From JANPCX01 sp050916095 (GTDB lineage Bacteria > Pseudomonadota > Gammaproteobacteria > Burkholderiales > Burkholderiaceae_C): 64,000 bases of DNA. Positions 63,291 through 64,000 of this stretch are shown piece after piece (positions within the stretch are counted from its first letter, which is position 1; the number at the start of each line of letters is the position of its first letter). Made by a program: the position numbers and the translations under genes. The stretch lies in contig CP050901.1 of assembly GCA_050916095.1 (NCBI GenBank), positions 310,001 to 374,000 of the forward strand. The letters are read 5' to 3'. The notes under the pieces are model-generated. The model made no database searches. It was not told where the DNA came from and saw only the letters and a list, made by a program, of their open reading frames with translations.

Positions 63291-63671
63291 ATGGCATTCG
63301 ATAAAGACGCATTTTTGTCTTCCCTGGACTCCATGTCCGTTCTCGAACTCAACGACCTGGTCAAGGCCATCGAAGAGAAATTCGGCGTGTCCGCAGCTGC
63401 TGTGGCTGCACCTTCCGCTGGTGGTGCTGGCGGTGGCGCTGCCGCTGCTGCTGAAGAGAAAACCGAGTTCAACGTGATGTTGCTCGACGCTGGCGCCAAC
63501 AAGGTGTCGGTCATCAAGGCCGTGCGCGAATTGACGGGCTTGGGCCTGAAAGAAGCCAAGGACTTGGTGGATGGCGCTCCAAAGGCCGTCAAAGAAGCTG
63601 TTGCCAAAGCTGATGCTGAAGCTGCACTCAAGAAATTGGTCGAAGCCGGTGCCAAGGCCGAGATCAAGTAA
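63291..63671 (+). CDS. rplL: 50S ribosomal protein L7/L12
   Basis: 126 aa. N-terminal dimerisation helices (SVLELNDLVKAIEEKFGVSA), Ala/Gly-rich hinge (GGAGGGAAAAAEE), and the C-terminal domain with KVSVIKAVRELTGLGLKEAK. Binds elongation factors on the ribosome stalk. Confidence 0.98.
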   Translation: MAFDKDAFLSSLDSMSVLELNDLVKAIEEKFGVSAAAVAAPSAGGAGGGAAAAAEEKTEFNVMLLDAGANKVSVIKAVRELTGLGLKEAKDLVDGAPKAVKEAVAKADAEAALKKLVEAGAKAEIK

Positions 63672-63688
63672 ACATCGTTTTGCTCAAG

Positions 63689-63719
63689 GGCTGGGTGCTT
63701 TTTTGGCACCCAGCCTTTT
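63689..63719 (+). terminator. Terminator-like hairpin after rplL
   Basis: GGCTGGGTGC and its inverse GCACCCAGCC enclose a T-rich loop, and TTTT follows. It may act as a partial terminator (attenuator) between rplL and the expected rpoB. Confidence 0.7.
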
Positions 63720-63765
63720 GTTCTTTGTTCATGGCTTGTTTTTTGCCTTGACGACAGGTGAGACG

Positions 63766-63809
63766 CACTTGAAAACCCATCACGTTGCGACGTGATGGGT
63801 TTTCAAGTG
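63766..63809. promoter_or_regulatory. Perfect 20-bp hairpin between rplL and the expected rpoB
   Basis: CACTTGAAAACCCATCACGT is followed after TGCG by its exact inverse. It could be an RNase III processing site or an attenuation element. The sequence after it to the window end (63810-64000) holds no gene and is probably the rpoB leader. Confidence 0.6.
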
Positions 63810-64000
63810 AGTTTTGAAGTTCTCTGAACCGACTGCAGAGAGCGAGTTTGGTCGGACTGTGGTGCAAGGCCACGGTTGTCCGCCAGCGATTGGTAGTGGC
63901 CAATCACCAAACTTGAGAAGCCGACCCTTTGGCGTTGTCCAAAAGGTTCAGGCAGACAGTTGCCGACGAATGCGCTCCCTAGGCCAGGGAGCAATTTCTG

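Overview
The window looks like chromosomal DNA of a betaproteobacterium in Burkholderiales, most probably the Comamonadaceae (Limnohabitans/Rhodoferax-like). This is inferred from the high-GC codon use, the methionine synthase split into two genes with an S-adenosylhomocysteine riboswitch, a PhaM-like polyhydroxyalkanoate protein, the tuf-secE-nusG-rplKAJL order, and many REP-type palindromes. The exact genus cannot be fixed from sequence alone.

Left part (1-30 kb): an edge-truncated membrane protein; FAH-family hydrolase; retropepsin-like protease; PhaM-like, FIST and SET-domain proteins; and a TMEM165-type exporter. A compact persulfide unit follows (persulfide dioxygenase Blh, BigR-type repressor, two YeeE/YedE-type membrane genes). 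Then come a PEP-CTERM protein, a complete RND efflux operon (adaptor, permease, outer-membrane lipoprotein), PilZ, an M20 peptidase, an ornithine cyclodeaminase/amino-acid dehydrogenase pair, an orphan 354-aa protein in a scarred segment, and split metH.

Middle part (30-48 kb): MarC, then an arsenosugar-type cluster (MtnP-like phosphorylase divergent from radical-SAM ArsS, a frameshifted phosphoesterase, two arsenosugar-type glycosyltransferases, a PhnD/PhnE-like transporter with no ATPase gene). Three copies of one 1.63-kb IS5-like element follow. Two of them, inverted, bracket lrgAB; tgt and a GNAT gene lie between the second and third.

The most unusual locus is at 47.9-51.3 kb on the minus strand. 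It encodes an ATP-grasp ligase with graspetide-synthetase features, a 102-aa precursor-like peptide, and a 567-aa protein carrying 57-aa tandem repeats. Those repeats contain TTMAVGEE, which fits the TTxxxxEE core of plesiocin-type omega-ester peptides, alternating with a variant VTMAFGMGEGD core. I read this as a graspetide (omega-ester RiPP) gene cluster with an unusual giant multi-core precursor and a second precursor whose end coincides with a palindromic repeat.

Right part (52-64 kb) is housekeeping: trpE-trpG-threonine aldolase-trpD-trpC-DUF1643-like, three tRNAs (Tyr, Gly, Thr), tuf, tRNA-Trp, secE, nusG, rplK, rplA, rplJ and rplL, ending just before the expected rpoB. Several families of short palindromic repeats are scattered through the accessory regions, and in several places they supply start or stop codons or lie inside reading frames.
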